Of a stretch of 64,000 bases of DNA, positions 53,910 to 62,086 are shown in pieces. The notes under the pieces are model-generated. The model worked only from the letters and a program-made list of their open reading frames with translations. It was not told where the DNA came from and searched no databases. Position 1 is the first letter of the stretch. Every line of letters starts with the position of its first letter. This DNA comes from Fictibacillus arsenicus (GTDB taxonomy: Bacteria > Bacillota > Bacilli > Bacillales > Fictibacillaceae): positions 1,240,001 to 1,304,000 of the forward strand of contig NZ_CP016761.1 of the NCBI RefSeq assembly GCF_001642935.1, read 5' to 3'. Position numbers and translations under genes: made by a program.

Positions 53910-53930
53910 GCTGTTTGTTGTAAAAAATTA

Positions 53931-53960
53931 ACCCTTGATCAACATCAATCAAGGGTCTTT
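53931..53960. terminator. bidirectional terminator
   Basis: ACCCTTGAT (53931-53939) pairs with ATCAAGGGT (53948-53956), between convergent LysE and NOS genes. Confidence 0.85.
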
Positions 53961-53981
53961 GTATAACGTCTATTTTATTGA

Positions 53982-55061
53982 TTAATAAGGTCTCGGTTGA
54001 TAAAAATAATTCGGTTTAACAATATCGTTCTTATAAGGCTTATGAAAGATATGAGTCGTGGCAGGGGAAACCGGTGGAATGAGCCATGCCCAATTGCCGG
54101 TGACCGGTCTGCCGCTCTCGATCTCTTTTTCTTCAAACTTCTTAAACTGCTGTGCCGCCGTATGATGGTCCACGATGCTGACGCCGTCTTCGCGGAATGA
54201 GTGCAGTACGGCGATGTTAAGCTCAACGAGAGCTTTATCCTTCCATAATGTGATCGAACTTTTCGTGTCGAGGCCCATGAGTGAAGCGATCTGCGGCAGC
54301 ATGTTGTACCGGTCTTCATCCGCCAGATTACGCGCGCCGATCTCCGTACCCATGTACCATCCGTTAAAAGGGGCCGCCGAATAACGGATTCCGCCAATCT
54401 CAAGAGCCATATCTGAAATGAAAGGAACACCATGCCATTTAAGGTGCAGGCCTTCAAACCATTTATATTCAGGGTGACGGATCTCTACTTCAAGAGCAGC
54501 GTCTTTCGGCAGTTCAAACAGTTTAGGTGCATGATCATTGATCTGAATAACAATCGGCAAAATATCGAACTTTCCGTACTTTGGCTCCCAGCCAAGCTCC
54601 ATGCATTTTTCTGTAAAAGAGATAGAAGCAGGGTCACCAAGTACTCCATCCGGTGTGGTGTAGCCGGCATATCGAATCAGCTGATGGTTCCAGATACTGA
54701 TCCGCTCGTTTTCTTTTTGAGGTGCGAATACTGAAATCGAAGGACGGATTCGCCCGCCATTTGTTGCATACGCCATGTGCGCTAAAATCGCCTCGAAAAT
54801 CTCTTCTTCTGTCTTCAATTTCCTTTTATCAAAAGTGTGCATCTGATCCCAGAAAAGCCGTCCAATGCATCGATTGCTATTGCGCCAAGACACTTTTGCG
54901 CCATAATCAATTTCAAATGAAGTGTGCTCGTAGGTTCCTGTTGATTCGATCTGTTTCGTGATCGAGTCTATTCGTTCATCGATCTCAATCTGCGGTCTAT
55001 TTAACTCCTGATAACAGGATGTGATAAATTCTTTTGCTTCTTGTAAAAGAGTGGTATTCAA
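53982..55061 (-). CDS. nos: bacterial nitric oxide synthase, oxygenase domain
   Basis: 359 residues, TTG start after GGGGGC. Haem ligand Cys65 in VSWRNSNRCIGRLFWDQMH; substrate and pterin-site region GGIRYSAAPFNGWYMGTEIGARNLADEDRYN with the Arg-binding Glu; DHHTAAQQFKKFEE and NWAWLIPPVSPATTHIFH at the end. Oxidises arginine to citrulline and NO. As in other bacilli no reductase domain is fused, so cellular flavodoxin-type reductases must supply electrons. Monocistronic. Confidence 0.95.
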   Translation of the reverse strand: MNTTLLQEAKEFITSCYQELNRPQIEIDERIDSITKQIESTGTYEHTSFEIDYGAKVSWRNSNRCIGRLFWDQMHTFDKRKLKTEEEIFEAILAHMAYATNGGRIRPSISVFAPQKENERISIWNHQLIRYAGYTTPDGVLGDPASISFTEKCMELGWEPKYGKFDILPIVIQINDHAPKLFELPKDAALEVEIRHPEYKWFEGLHLKWHGVPFISDMALEIGGIRYSAAPFNGWYMGTEIGARNLADEDRYNMLPQIASLMGLDTKSSITLWKDKALVELNIAVLHSFREDGVSIVDHHTAAQQFKKFEEKEIESGRPVTGNWAWLIPPVSPATTHIFHKPYKNDIVKPNYFYQPRPY

Positions 55062-55162
55062 AATAAAGCCCCCAGCTAAAAATAAGTTATTATTATAATA
55101 GCCGAGTTTTACCGTGTTTAGCGCTTTAAACTGTTACAAAAAACGTACATGGAGGAAAAGGT

Positions 55163-55621
55163 ATGCGAGCTCCGTTCCAGGTTTTGGTTCTGCCTTACAG
55201 GATGACAGGAAGTATCATTGACTATGCGATCCTAAAACGAGCAGACTTGCATTATTGGCAAGGAATCGCGGGTGGTGGGGAAGATGAAGAAACACCGCTC
55301 GAGGCAGCAAGACGTGAAGTGTTCGAAGAGACTGGACTCACTGAATCCTGCAAGTTGATGATGTTAGATTCAATCACGTCATTGCCCGTAGAACATGTTG
55401 TTGGAGAGTTCTTGTGGGGTGAGGACTTTTATGTAACTAAGGAATACTCATTTGGAGTAGACGTTTCTGAAGGGGAGTAACTGCTATCAAAGGAACACTC
55501 TGCCTTTAAATGGATGAGTTATGAAGAAGCCTTTAGAGAGCTTAAATGGGACAGCAATCGAACAGCACTATGGGAATTACATAAAAGACTGACAAGAATG
55601 AGAGAAAAGGAGATATCTAAC
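55163..55621 (+). pseudogene. NUDIX hydrolase interrupted by a nonsense codon
   Basis: ATG after GGAGGAAAAGG. The NUDIX box is intact: GGGEDEETPLEAARREVFEETG. After DVSEGE an in-frame TAA (55478-55480) stops translation at 105 residues. The same frame continues as LLSKEHSAFKWMSYEEAFRELKWDSNRTALWELHKRL, the expected NUDIX C-terminal part (split here only by that codon), and then runs without stop into the GNAT gene. The TAA is one change from CAA or GAA. A short active product is possible since the catalytic box is upstream. Confidence 0.85.
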
Positions 55622-56170
55622 ATGAACAACCAATTTCCGATTATTGAGACCGAGCGCTTGATTTTAAGAGAAGTAACCAAAGCTGATGCAGAAGACATGC
55701 TATTGTATCTCTCTGAGCCAGAAGTTGTAAAACATATGGGGTTAGAACCCTTTCAATCTATTGAAGATGCGTATGATGAAATAACCTGGTATGAATCTAT
55801 CGTTAAAAATGGCACAGGGATCAGATGGGGAATCACGCTGAAAGAAGATAATAGAGTGATAGGAAGCTGCGGATTTCTGAATAGAGTGTCCAAGCATTAT
55901 CGGTCAGAAGTGGGTTTCGAGTTGAGCAAAGAGTATTGGGGAAAAGGGGTCGCACGTGAAGCTTTGGAAGCTGTTGTGAAATACGGATTTCAACAACTAG
56001 AACTGGAGCGCATAGAGGCTTTGATTGAACCTGCTAATCTGCCATCACAAAGATTGGTAGAGAAAAGGGGTTTCCAGCGAGAAGGTTTGTTAAGACATTA
56101 CGAATATACATGCGGTAAATTTGATGACTTGTATATGTATTCACTTTTAAAAGAAGATCTCCAAGATTAA
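55622..56170 (+). CDS. GNAT acetyltransferase (RimJ/RimL type), paralogue B
   Basis: 182 residues from ATG 55622 with AAAAGGAGAT upstream; the frame is also open upstream into the NUDIX tail. [64 protein letters not shown]. Very similar to the 46449 gene over its full length, so the two arose by duplication. Confidence 0.92.
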   Translation: MNNQFPIIETERLILREVTKADAEDMLLYLSEPEVVKHMGLEPFQSIEDAYDEITWYESIVKNGTGIRWGITLKEDNRVIGSCGFLNRVSKHYRSEVGFELSKEYWGKGVAREALEAVVKYGFQQLELERIEALIEPANLPSQRLVEKRGFQREGLLRHYEYTCGKFDDLYMYSLLKEDLQD

Positions 56171-56260
56171 GCTGAGGTCTTCATGAATACATTGATTCTA
56201 GCAGGAAGTGCTATTCCTCCAACCCAGTTGTGTACGAATCGTCTTTTGTCGAAAAGCCTA

Positions 56261-56320
56261 TAAATAATTTTGAAGGATCATAAAAAATTTTGAAGGCTCA
56301 TAAATAAATTTGAAGGATCA
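56261..56320. repeat. 20-bp tandem repeat, three units
   Basis: Units at 56261, 56281 and 56301 follow TAAATAATTTTGAAGGATCA with one to three changes each (second unit has GGCTCA). No reading frame uses them. Confidence 0.85.
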
Positions 56321-56355
56321 TAAAACATCATAACTATACTTTTGCACAATAAAAG

Positions 56356-56488
56356 AACGCTTGGATCAAAGTCTGATCCAAGCGTTTAGTCTTTCAACAG
56401 GTCTCAGGCTAGCTGCGCAAGTTATTAATTGAATAAGTGTTAAGACATTAAAGAGCATTTCCTTGAATGAGAAATGCTTTTTATTTTT
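56356..56488. terminator. two successive terminators
   Basis: AACGCTTGGATCA / TGATCCAAGCGTT (56356-56386), and AGCATTTC / GAAATGCT (56453-56476) followed by TTTTATTTTTT. The remaining DNA to 56612 holds the AT-rich promoter region of the next operon. Confidence 0.8.
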
Positions 56489-56612
56489 TGTTTCATTCAA
56501 GAAGCATAAATTTATTTCAATAATAATATAATAAGATTCAATATTATTTTATTGTAAATCGATAAATTATGTATTAAAATGAAATGCATAATCAATAGGT
56601 GAGGTGCTTTTT

Positions 56613-57092
56613 ATGAAACGAGAAACATTCTTTTTAAAATTCGTTATTATACTTATGGGACTACCTGTTCTCGCATTGTGTATATTTGTGCTGCCTGAGA
56701 TCGCTGAATTTTTTGCAGAATTAAATCCAACGTTAGATTTTTTGCAATATCCTTTTTTAATCGGATTGTATGCAACAGCAATCGTATTTTTCGCAGCACT
56801 GTTCCAAACTTTTAAACTTTTAAGCTACATTGACAAGAACGAAGCCTTCTCGGAATTATCAGTAAGATCTATACAGAATATCAAATACTGTGCCATCACC
56901 ATCAGCGCCTTATTTGTGCTATTTATGCCACTCATATATCTTATGGCGGAGGTAGACGATGCCCCAGGTATGATATTAATCGGAATGGTCATTATTTTTG
57001 GCAGCACGGTGATCGCAGTCTTTGCAGCTGTTCTTCAAAAGCTGTTAAAAAATGCTATCGATATAAAATCAGAAAATGATTTAACGGTCTGA
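56613..57092 (+). CDS. yoaS: DUF2975 membrane protein (YoaS-like)
   Basis: 159 residues from ATG 56613 (GAGGTG spaced 5 nt). Four membrane helices with the DUF2975 pattern FQTFKLLSYIDKNEAFSELSVRSIQNIKYCAI between helices two and three. It is followed at 9 nt by a YozG-like HTH gene and then a DUF817 gene, the yoaS-yozG-yoaT order of B. subtilis. Function unknown. Confidence 0.85.
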   Translation: MKRETFFLKFVIILMGLPVLALCIFVLPEIAEFFAELNPTLDFLQYPFLIGLYATAIVFFAALFQTFKLLSYIDKNEAFSELSVRSIQNIKYCAITISALFVLFMPLIYLMAEVDDAPGMILIGMVIIFGSTVIAVFAAVLQKLLKNAIDIKSENDLTV

Positions 57093-57101
57093 GGTGAAAA
57101 C

Positions 57102-57320
57102 ATGGCGATTATAATCAATATCGATGTGATGCTGGCTAAAAGGAAAATGAGTGTAACAGAACTGTCGGAGCGGGTTGGAATAACAATGGCTAACCTTTCT
57201 ATATTGAAAAATGGAAAAGCAAAAGCGATTCGGCTTTCCACTTTAGAGGCGATTTGCAAAGCTTTAGAATGTCAGCCCGGGGATATATTAGAGTACAAAA
57301 ATGACGAAGACAGCCTTTAA
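57102..57320 (+). CDS. yozG: XRE-family small HTH regulator (YozG-like)
   Basis: 72 residues; the whole protein is one helix-turn-helix: MLAKRKMSVTELSERVGITM, then LSTLEAICKALECQPGDILEY. Always paired with DUF2975 membrane proteins, which probably sequester or modulate it. Confidence 0.9.
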   Translation: MAIIINIDVMLAKRKMSVTELSERVGITMANLSILKNGKAKAIRLSTLEAICKALECQPGDILEYKNDEDSL

Positions 57321-57362
57321 GGCAGTTTTATATCTATAAAAAAATCTGCGGAGGCATAAATC

Positions 57363-58169
57363 ATGAGAGCATTAGAACAGCTTGTTCGTTTTGGATGGGA
57401 GCAGGCCCTATCCTGTTTGTTTCCTGTCGTAATCTTTGCCTCATTGGCTATTACACAGATTCTTCCGCTTCCTTTCCTGCCGCGTTATGACTGGCTGCTC
57501 ATCATCTGTCTGCTCATGCAGTGGTTAATGGTGCGTTCTGGGCTTGAAACAAGGGATGAACTGAAGGTTATCACGTTGTTCCATCTTATTGGTCTTGCTC
57601 TTGAACTTTTTAAAGTGCACATGGGCTCGTGGTCTTATCCAGGAGAAGGATATTCCAAAATAGCTGGAGTACCTTTGTACAGTGGATTCATGTACGCAAG
57701 TGTAGCGAGTTATCTATGCCAGGCGTGGAGGAGATTTGATGTTGAATTGGTGAAGTGGCCTCCATTTTGGGCAGTAGTATCACTTGCAGCTGCTATTTAT
57801 TTAAATTTTTTCACCCACCATTATTGGATTGACGTTCGTTGGTGGTTATCTGGACTTGTCATCATCGTCTTTTGGCAATCATGGGTTACATACGAAGTGA
57901 ATGGAACTCGGTACCGCATGCCACTCTCACTTTCTTTCGTGCTGATCGGATTTTTTATATGGATCGCCGAAAATATCGCGACGTTCTTTGGAGCTTGGGA
58001 ATATCCGAACCAAACCGAAGCATGGAGTCTCGTTCATCTTGGAAAGGTGAGCTCATGGCTCTTGTTAGTGATCGTCAGCTTTCTTATCGTAGCAACGTTG
58101 AAGCGGGTTAAGGGCAATTCTACAAGTGTAGACACTAGTAATCTTTATATTGATAAAAACTCCATTTAA
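57363..58169 (+). CDS. yoaT: DUF817 integral membrane protein (YoaT-like)
   Basis: 268 residues, GCGGAGGC upstream. About eight helices; conserved LFHLIGLALELFKVHMGSWSYPGEG and NIATFFGAWEYPNQ. Third gene of the yoaS-yozG-yoaT set. No biochemical role known to me. Confidence 0.87.
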   Translation: MRALEQLVRFGWEQALSCLFPVVIFASLAITQILPLPFLPRYDWLLIICLLMQWLMVRSGLETRDELKVITLFHLIGLALELFKVHMGSWSYPGEGYSKIAGVPLYSGFMYASVASYLCQAWRRFDVELVKWPPFWAVVSLAAAIYLNFFTHHYWIDVRWWLSGLVIIVFWQSWVTYEVNGTRYRMPLSLSFVLIGFFIWIAENIATFFGAWEYPNQTEAWSLVHLGKVSSWLLLVIVSFLIVATLKRVKGNSTSVDTSNLYIDKNSI

Positions 58170-58205
58170 AAAAGTCAGATCCGTAGTAAGGATCTGACTT
58201 TTTTA
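58169..58205 (+). terminator. terminator of the yoa operon
   Basis: AAGTCAGATCC (58172-58182), 7-nt loop, GGATCTGACTT (58190-58200), then TTTT. Confidence 0.9.
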
Positions 58206-58308
58206 TTGATGTGAAGAATATATAAATGATTAAGGTTTAAAGAAAAAGGATTTCTCTTAAGCAAAAAAGAATTATATAGGAAAAAATTAACAAATGAGGG
58301 AGGTTTAA

Positions 58309-58617
58309 ATGCAAAAAGTAAAGTTTATAACTACATTAACTATTGAAGTGTTGTTAGTTTATTTCGTGTACATAAAATACGATTTTTATTGGGTAGATGC
58401 ATTCTTTACAATTGGTGTTTTAACATTTTCAGTATTAATAATCTTTCTTCTTAACGTTAAAGGCAAAACAGGAAACTTCACTGGTTATCAAAGAGCTAGA
58501 TTTGGTTTTGATGCGCCAATCGAAGACAATTGGCCCTTGATAAATCCAGTAACGCTTGCATCTGGATTGTTTTGTTTCTTATCTTTACTTGTCTCAGGCC
58601 TATACTATATGGCATAA
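58309..58617 (+). CDS. small membrane protein (DUF3899-like)
   Basis: 102 residues, GGGAGGT upstream. Helices FITTLTIEVLLVYFVYI, FFTIGVLTFSVLIIFLL and LASGLFCFLSLLVSGLYYM, with a polar loop GFDAPIEDNWPLINP. Matches the small DUF3899 type; function unknown. Confidence 0.7.
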   Translation: MQKVKFITTLTIEVLLVYFVYIKYDFYWVDAFFTIGVLTFSVLIIFLLNVKGKTGNFTGYQRARFGFDAPIEDNWPLINPVTLASGLFCFLSLLVSGLYYMA

Positions 58618-58674
58618 CACGGATCTATGGTGATGGAAACCGACCTGTATATTTATAGAAAGGGGGTTTGGTGA

Positions 58675-59187
58675 ATGAAAAGAATCCTAATAATCCTGTT
58701 TATCCTTTTATTAACTGCCTGTAATGGTAATGCTGCAGTAGAGCAGTTGAAAGAAAATTATCCGGAAATAAAAGAAGTGGCAGAACAATTTCCTGAAAGT
58801 GTTCAAGAAAAATTAGCGGCTCCTACTGAATTACCCTTTGAGCCAAAAAATGTTGCTTTAACTTATGCTGGAGATATGCCAGGTAACCCAAAAAGAGATA
58901 TTATTCATACTGAATTTATTTATGGAGATGGAGTAGGAGTTAATCTTCACGTTACCACTTATCATAATAAAAATAGTACATGGTCGAGTGATGGTAAAGA
59001 AATGAAGACCGTTAAATTAAAGGACGGTACTAAGGCTTTGATAGATGGTAATGCCGAAAATGTTAAACAAATTCGATGGGAAAAAGACGGGGTATATTAC
59101 TCAGTTATGCTCATCAAAGCACCAAAAATTGAAAAGGAATACACGATTGAAGATGTTGTGAAAACGGCTAATTCAATGGAATATTAA
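58675..59187 (+). CDS. uncharacterised lipoprotein
   Basis: 170 residues, AAAGGGGG upstream. Signal peptide ending in lipobox LTAC (Cys near 16). The exported domain (YAGDMPGNPKRDIIHTEFIY, KTVKLKDGTKALIDG, IRWEKDGVYYSVMLI) resembles the DUF4367-type beta domain of bacilli. Followed at 41 nt by a small membrane protein gene. Confidence 0.7.
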   Translation: MKRILIILFILLLTACNGNAAVEQLKENYPEIKEVAEQFPESVQEKLAAPTELPFEPKNVALTYAGDMPGNPKRDIIHTEFIYGDGVGVNLHVTTYHNKNSTWSSDGKEMKTVKLKDGTKALIDGNAENVKQIRWEKDGVYYSVMLIKAPKIEKEYTIEDVVKTANSMEY

Positions 59188-59228
59188 AACGTTGTTTGTT
59201 GTTACTATGGATTAGGGGGGGTGGTGTA

Positions 59229-59420
59229 ATGAGACGCAACCTTAATTACGTAACATTTTTTATACTACTATTCTGTTCTTCAATTATGGGTGGTTATGCT
59301 TTAAAGGCTGCATTTAAATTCTCAGTTACAATCGGATACGGGATCGGAATTCTTTTCCTTTTAGCTGCAGTCTATTATCAGAGCAAAAGAAAACAAGACC
59401 AAAATAATTTTCAAAAATAA
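59229..59420 (+). CDS. 63-residue membrane protein
   Basis: ATG 59229 after GGGGGGGTGG; the frame back to 59196 overlaps the spacer. Two hydrophobic helices (YVTFFILLFCSSIMGGYALK and FSVTIGYGIGILFLLAAVYY) and a basic tail. Unknown function; likely co-transcribed with the lipoprotein. Confidence 0.65.
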   Translation: MRRNLNYVTFFILLFCSSIMGGYALKAAFKFSVTIGYGIGILFLLAAVYYQSKRKQDQNNFQK

Positions 59421-59448
59421 AAAAGCCTGGCTGCGCAGGCTTTTTTGC
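59420..59448. terminator. bidirectional terminator
   Basis: AAAAGCCTG, loop GCTGCG, CAGGCTTTTTT. Shared by the convergent ctaB gene. Confidence 0.88.
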
Positions 59449-59451
59449 TTG

Positions 59452-60381
59452 CTATTTAAGGATGAAGATCCCAACTAGGGAGTAAACGATAACTGTCGAA
59501 AACAGAATTGTCATGTGGATCAGCGAGTAGATGAAGAGCAGTTTTGCCCATTTCTCTGAATCCTTATTTTTCTTATAGCCGTAGATGCTGAGTACGAGCC
59601 AGCCTACATTAAGTAAAAGGGCAACGAGCGTCAGACCCAAGCTTAACGGGAAAAAGAGAAAACTTGTTAAGCTCAATAACACTAAGTAAATGTTGGTTTG
59701 GGTATACGTTCTCTTAACACCTTTTACAACCGGAAGCATCGGAATTTTTGCGGCTTTGTACTCATCATGTCGGCGGATCGCAATCGCATAGAAGTGCGGC
59801 ATCTGCCAGATTACTTGAATGATGAATAATGCAGCAATGGCTGGATGAGTAAGTGTTCCGGTCATCGCAGCCCAACCGATCAGTGGAGGCATCGCACCCG
59901 ATATAGAGCCGACCTCTGTGTTATAGATCGTTCTGCGTTTCGTTAGCATTGTATAAGGTACAACATAAAAGAACAGACCAAGAAAACCTAACACTGCAGC
60001 GAGCGGAGTAGTAAAAGCAAGAGCAATCATACCGAGAACAGCCATCACGATACCGAGAGTTAATGCTGAACGCACATTGATCTCACCCGTAACAGTCGGT
60101 CTTACCTTCGTTCTTTCCATAATTGCATCGATATCGCGGTCATAAATATTATTAAAAGTCCCCGCAGCACCAATCACAAGGATTGTACCGATCAAGACGA
60201 ATAAGACATCTAACAGTTTATCACCAGGATCAATATCGTACGTATATAATGCCAGGGTCAATCCAGCGAACATCGGTACAAGGTTTGATTTAATAATCCC
60301 TGTTTTGACCGTTTGTCCTAGGACAGCTGACATCTTTTGTTTTTCCAAATTTCTTTCCATTCTACAAGACACCATCTTCAT
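59452..60381 (-). CDS. ctaB: protohaem IX farnesyltransferase (haem O synthase)
   Basis: 309 residues, about eight helices of the UbiA fold. Prenyl-diphosphate motif NNIYDRDIDAIMERTKVRP and second Asp-rich loop IAIRRHDEYKAAKIPML. Adds a farnesyl group to haem B for cytochrome oxidase. The start is uncertain: ATG 60381 lacks a clear ribosome site and ATG 60360 is alternative. It stands alone, not with ctaCDEF, so it may be a second ctaB copy. Confidence 0.92.
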   Translation of the reverse strand: MKMVSCRMERNLEKQKMSAVLGQTVKTGIIKSNLVPMFAGLTLALYTYDIDPGDKLLDVLFVLIGTILVIGAAGTFNNIYDRDIDAIMERTKVRPTVTGEINVRSALTLGIVMAVLGMIALAFTTPLAAVLGFLGLFFYVVPYTMLTKRRTIYNTEVGSISGAMPPLIGWAAMTGTLTHPAIAALFIIQVIWQMPHFYAIAIRRHDEYKAAKIPMLPVVKGVKRTYTQTNIYLVLLSLTSFLFFPLSLGLTLVALLLNVGWLVLSIYGYKKNKDSEKWAKLLFIYSLIHMTILFSTVIVYSLVGIFILK

Positions 60382-60441
60382 ATATTTATCTCTATAGGTT
60401 AACCAATTAATTGTAACCTTAAATACATCTCTATTAAAGCA

Positions 60442-60723
60442 CTAAATCTTTTCCCAGTACAAATGATAGAACAACAGGAAGCACATTACAAAAGAGTTTT
60501 GTGAACGTTTTGTGAGGGTTATGTGAGGGTTATGTGATAGGGTAGTTTGCATGTTGACTTGGGGAAAAAGAGGGGGTTTTAAATCCGGTCCTATTTCTTC
60601 CTTTACTTCACGAATAAACGCTGGCTCAATATCTTCTTCAATAACAACTTTTAAAACAACATGTAATTCTAATTTTGGATACACCCAGATTCTCCTAAAC
60701 AATGGAATATTGTTCATTTTCAT
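60442..60723 (-). CDS. doubtful ORF
   Basis: A frame of about 94 residues whose first part (IWVYPKLELHVVLKVVIEED, REVKEEIGPDLKPPL) is protein-like and whose end is hydrophobic. No ribosome site; divergent from the P-loop kinase gene. May be a remnant. Confidence 0.25.
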   Translation of the reverse strand: MKMNNIPLFRRIWVYPKLELHVVLKVVIEEDIEPAFIREVKEEIGPDLKPPLFPQVNMQTTLSHNPHITLTKRSQNSFVMCFLLFYHLYWEKI

Positions 60724-60766
60724 AGTAGCATATGGAGTAATACTTTTTACAAATGGGGGAAGCATC

Positions 60767-61327
60767 ATGAAGCTGGTTTTATTATTCGGTCCTCAAGCTG
60801 TTGGTAAAATGACCGTTGGGCATGAATTGGAGAAGGTTACCGATCTGAAGCTCTTTCATAATCATATGACGATCGATCTCGTGACAAAGTTTTTTGATTA
60901 TGGAACGAAAGAAGGAAAACGGCTCGTGAACCTTTTTCGATCTGAGATCTTTAAGGAGTTTGCCAAGAGCGAAAACTACGGAATGATTTTTACATATGTA
61001 TGGGCCTTTAATTATGAGTCGGATTGGAAGTTTGTTGAGGATGTTTGCGGAATTTTTGAGGCTGAGGGTGCAGACATCTATTTTGTTGAATTGGAGACGG
61101 ACCTGGATGAGAGGCTGAAACGAAACATAACACCTCACAGACTGGAACACAAACCGACGAAACGAAACATCGAATGGTCTGAAAACGATTTGAAAACTTC
61201 AATGGACAAATACCGGATGAATTCTTTTGAAGGCGAGATAAAAAAAGAGAATTACCTGCGTATCCATAACAAAGATTTGAGTCCGGAAGAAGTGGCTAAA
61301 CAAATAAAAGAACATTTTAATCTTTGA
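60767..61327 (+). CDS. P-loop NTPase, small-molecule-kinase-like
   Basis: 186 residues from ATG 60767 with GGGGGAAGC upstream; the longer frame to 60551 has no site and poor composition. Walker A GPQAVGKMT (variant with Met between Lys and Thr), LFHNHMTIDLVTKFF, and an LID-like Arg-rich stretch ERLKRNITPHRLEHKPTKRN. Resembles shikimate/adenylate-kinase-fold proteins of bacilli (AAA_33-type); substrate unknown. Confidence 0.8.
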   Translation: MKLVLLFGPQAVGKMTVGHELEKVTDLKLFHNHMTIDLVTKFFDYGTKEGKRLVNLFRSEIFKEFAKSENYGMIFTYVWAFNYESDWKFVEDVCGIFEAEGADIYFVELETDLDERLKRNITPHRLEHKPTKRNIEWSENDLKTSMDKYRMNSFEGEIKKENYLRIHNKDLSPEEVAKQIKEHFNL

Positions 61328-61340
61328 AAGGATTAATGAA

Positions 61341-62063
61341 ATGAAGATGCAGCTTAAAGATTTTCCGGTTACCTTGTTTCAACCGGAAAAAGGAAATGAA
61401 AAAGAGTACACAGTAATTATTTATCATGGCTGGGGTGGCAGAGGCCAAAGCTTTTATGAAATGGCAGAAGAAACAGCGAAAGAAGGGTTTAACACGATTG
61501 TTCCAGAGTTAATCTATCATGACACGCGGTCCCCGTTGGAAAACCCTTTTGACAAGAAAACGATGCAGAAGTACTTTTGGGAAACAATTTTTAAAAGTAT
61601 TAATGAGTTTGAAGCTTTTACACGGGCATTAAAGCTAGAGAAGAAGAAACTTATTCTAGTAGGAAGTTCAATGGGAGGGTTTATTGCCAGCGGTATTTAT
61701 GCGGCTCACCCTGAAATAGCGGGGTTAGTCTGTGTGAACGGTTCAGGATCTTTTCTGTTTACAGAAAAATTATTTAGAAAAATGGATAATCGAGATTTTC
61801 TATCTAAAGCAGAATTAGACCTGTTTAAAAAGTATGATCCTATAGGGAAAGTGAAAAGTAATTCTCCTGTACTGCTGATTCATGGGGATAAAGATACTAT
61901 AGTACCGATTGAAGGGCAGAAGTATTTTTATGATTATCTCTTACAAAATGATGAAAATAGCCGAGTTACATTTAATATACATAACGATGTTAATCATAAA
62001 TTCACTTCTGAAATGGTTGATGAAGTCATTGAGTGGATGAATCAGGCCGATTCAAGTCTTTAG
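61341..62063 (+). CDS. alpha/beta hydrolase
   Basis: 240 residues. IYHGWGGRGQSFYEMAEETAKEGF, nucleophile GSSMGG, acid in LLIHGDKDTIVP, His in DVNHKFTSEMV. Prolyl-oligopeptidase/YjfP-type carboxylesterase. Starts 13 nt after the P-loop kinase, so one operon; its stop lies in the loop of a terminator. Confidence 0.9.
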   Translation: MKMQLKDFPVTLFQPEKGNEKEYTVIIYHGWGGRGQSFYEMAEETAKEGFNTIVPELIYHDTRSPLENPFDKKTMQKYFWETIFKSINEFEAFTRALKLEKKKLILVGSSMGGFIASGIYAAHPEIAGLVCVNGSGSFLFTEKLFRKMDNRDFLSKAELDLFKKYDPIGKVKSNSPVLLIHGDKDTIVPIEGQKYFYDYLLQNDENSRVTFNIHNDVNHKFTSEMVDEVIEWMNQADSSL

Positions 62064-62076
62064 AATCGGCTTTTTA
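62046..62076 (+). terminator. terminator overlapping the hydrolase stop
   Basis: GCCGATTC (62046-62053) pairs with GAATCGGC (62063-62070), then TTTTTA. Confidence 0.9.
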
Positions 62077-62086
62077 CTCTATGATT

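Noticed and set aside
60551-60766. N-terminal extension of the P-loop kinase back to 60551
   Set aside because: No ribosome site, low-complexity Ser/Thr-rich composition, and ATG 60767 has a good site directly before the Walker A start.
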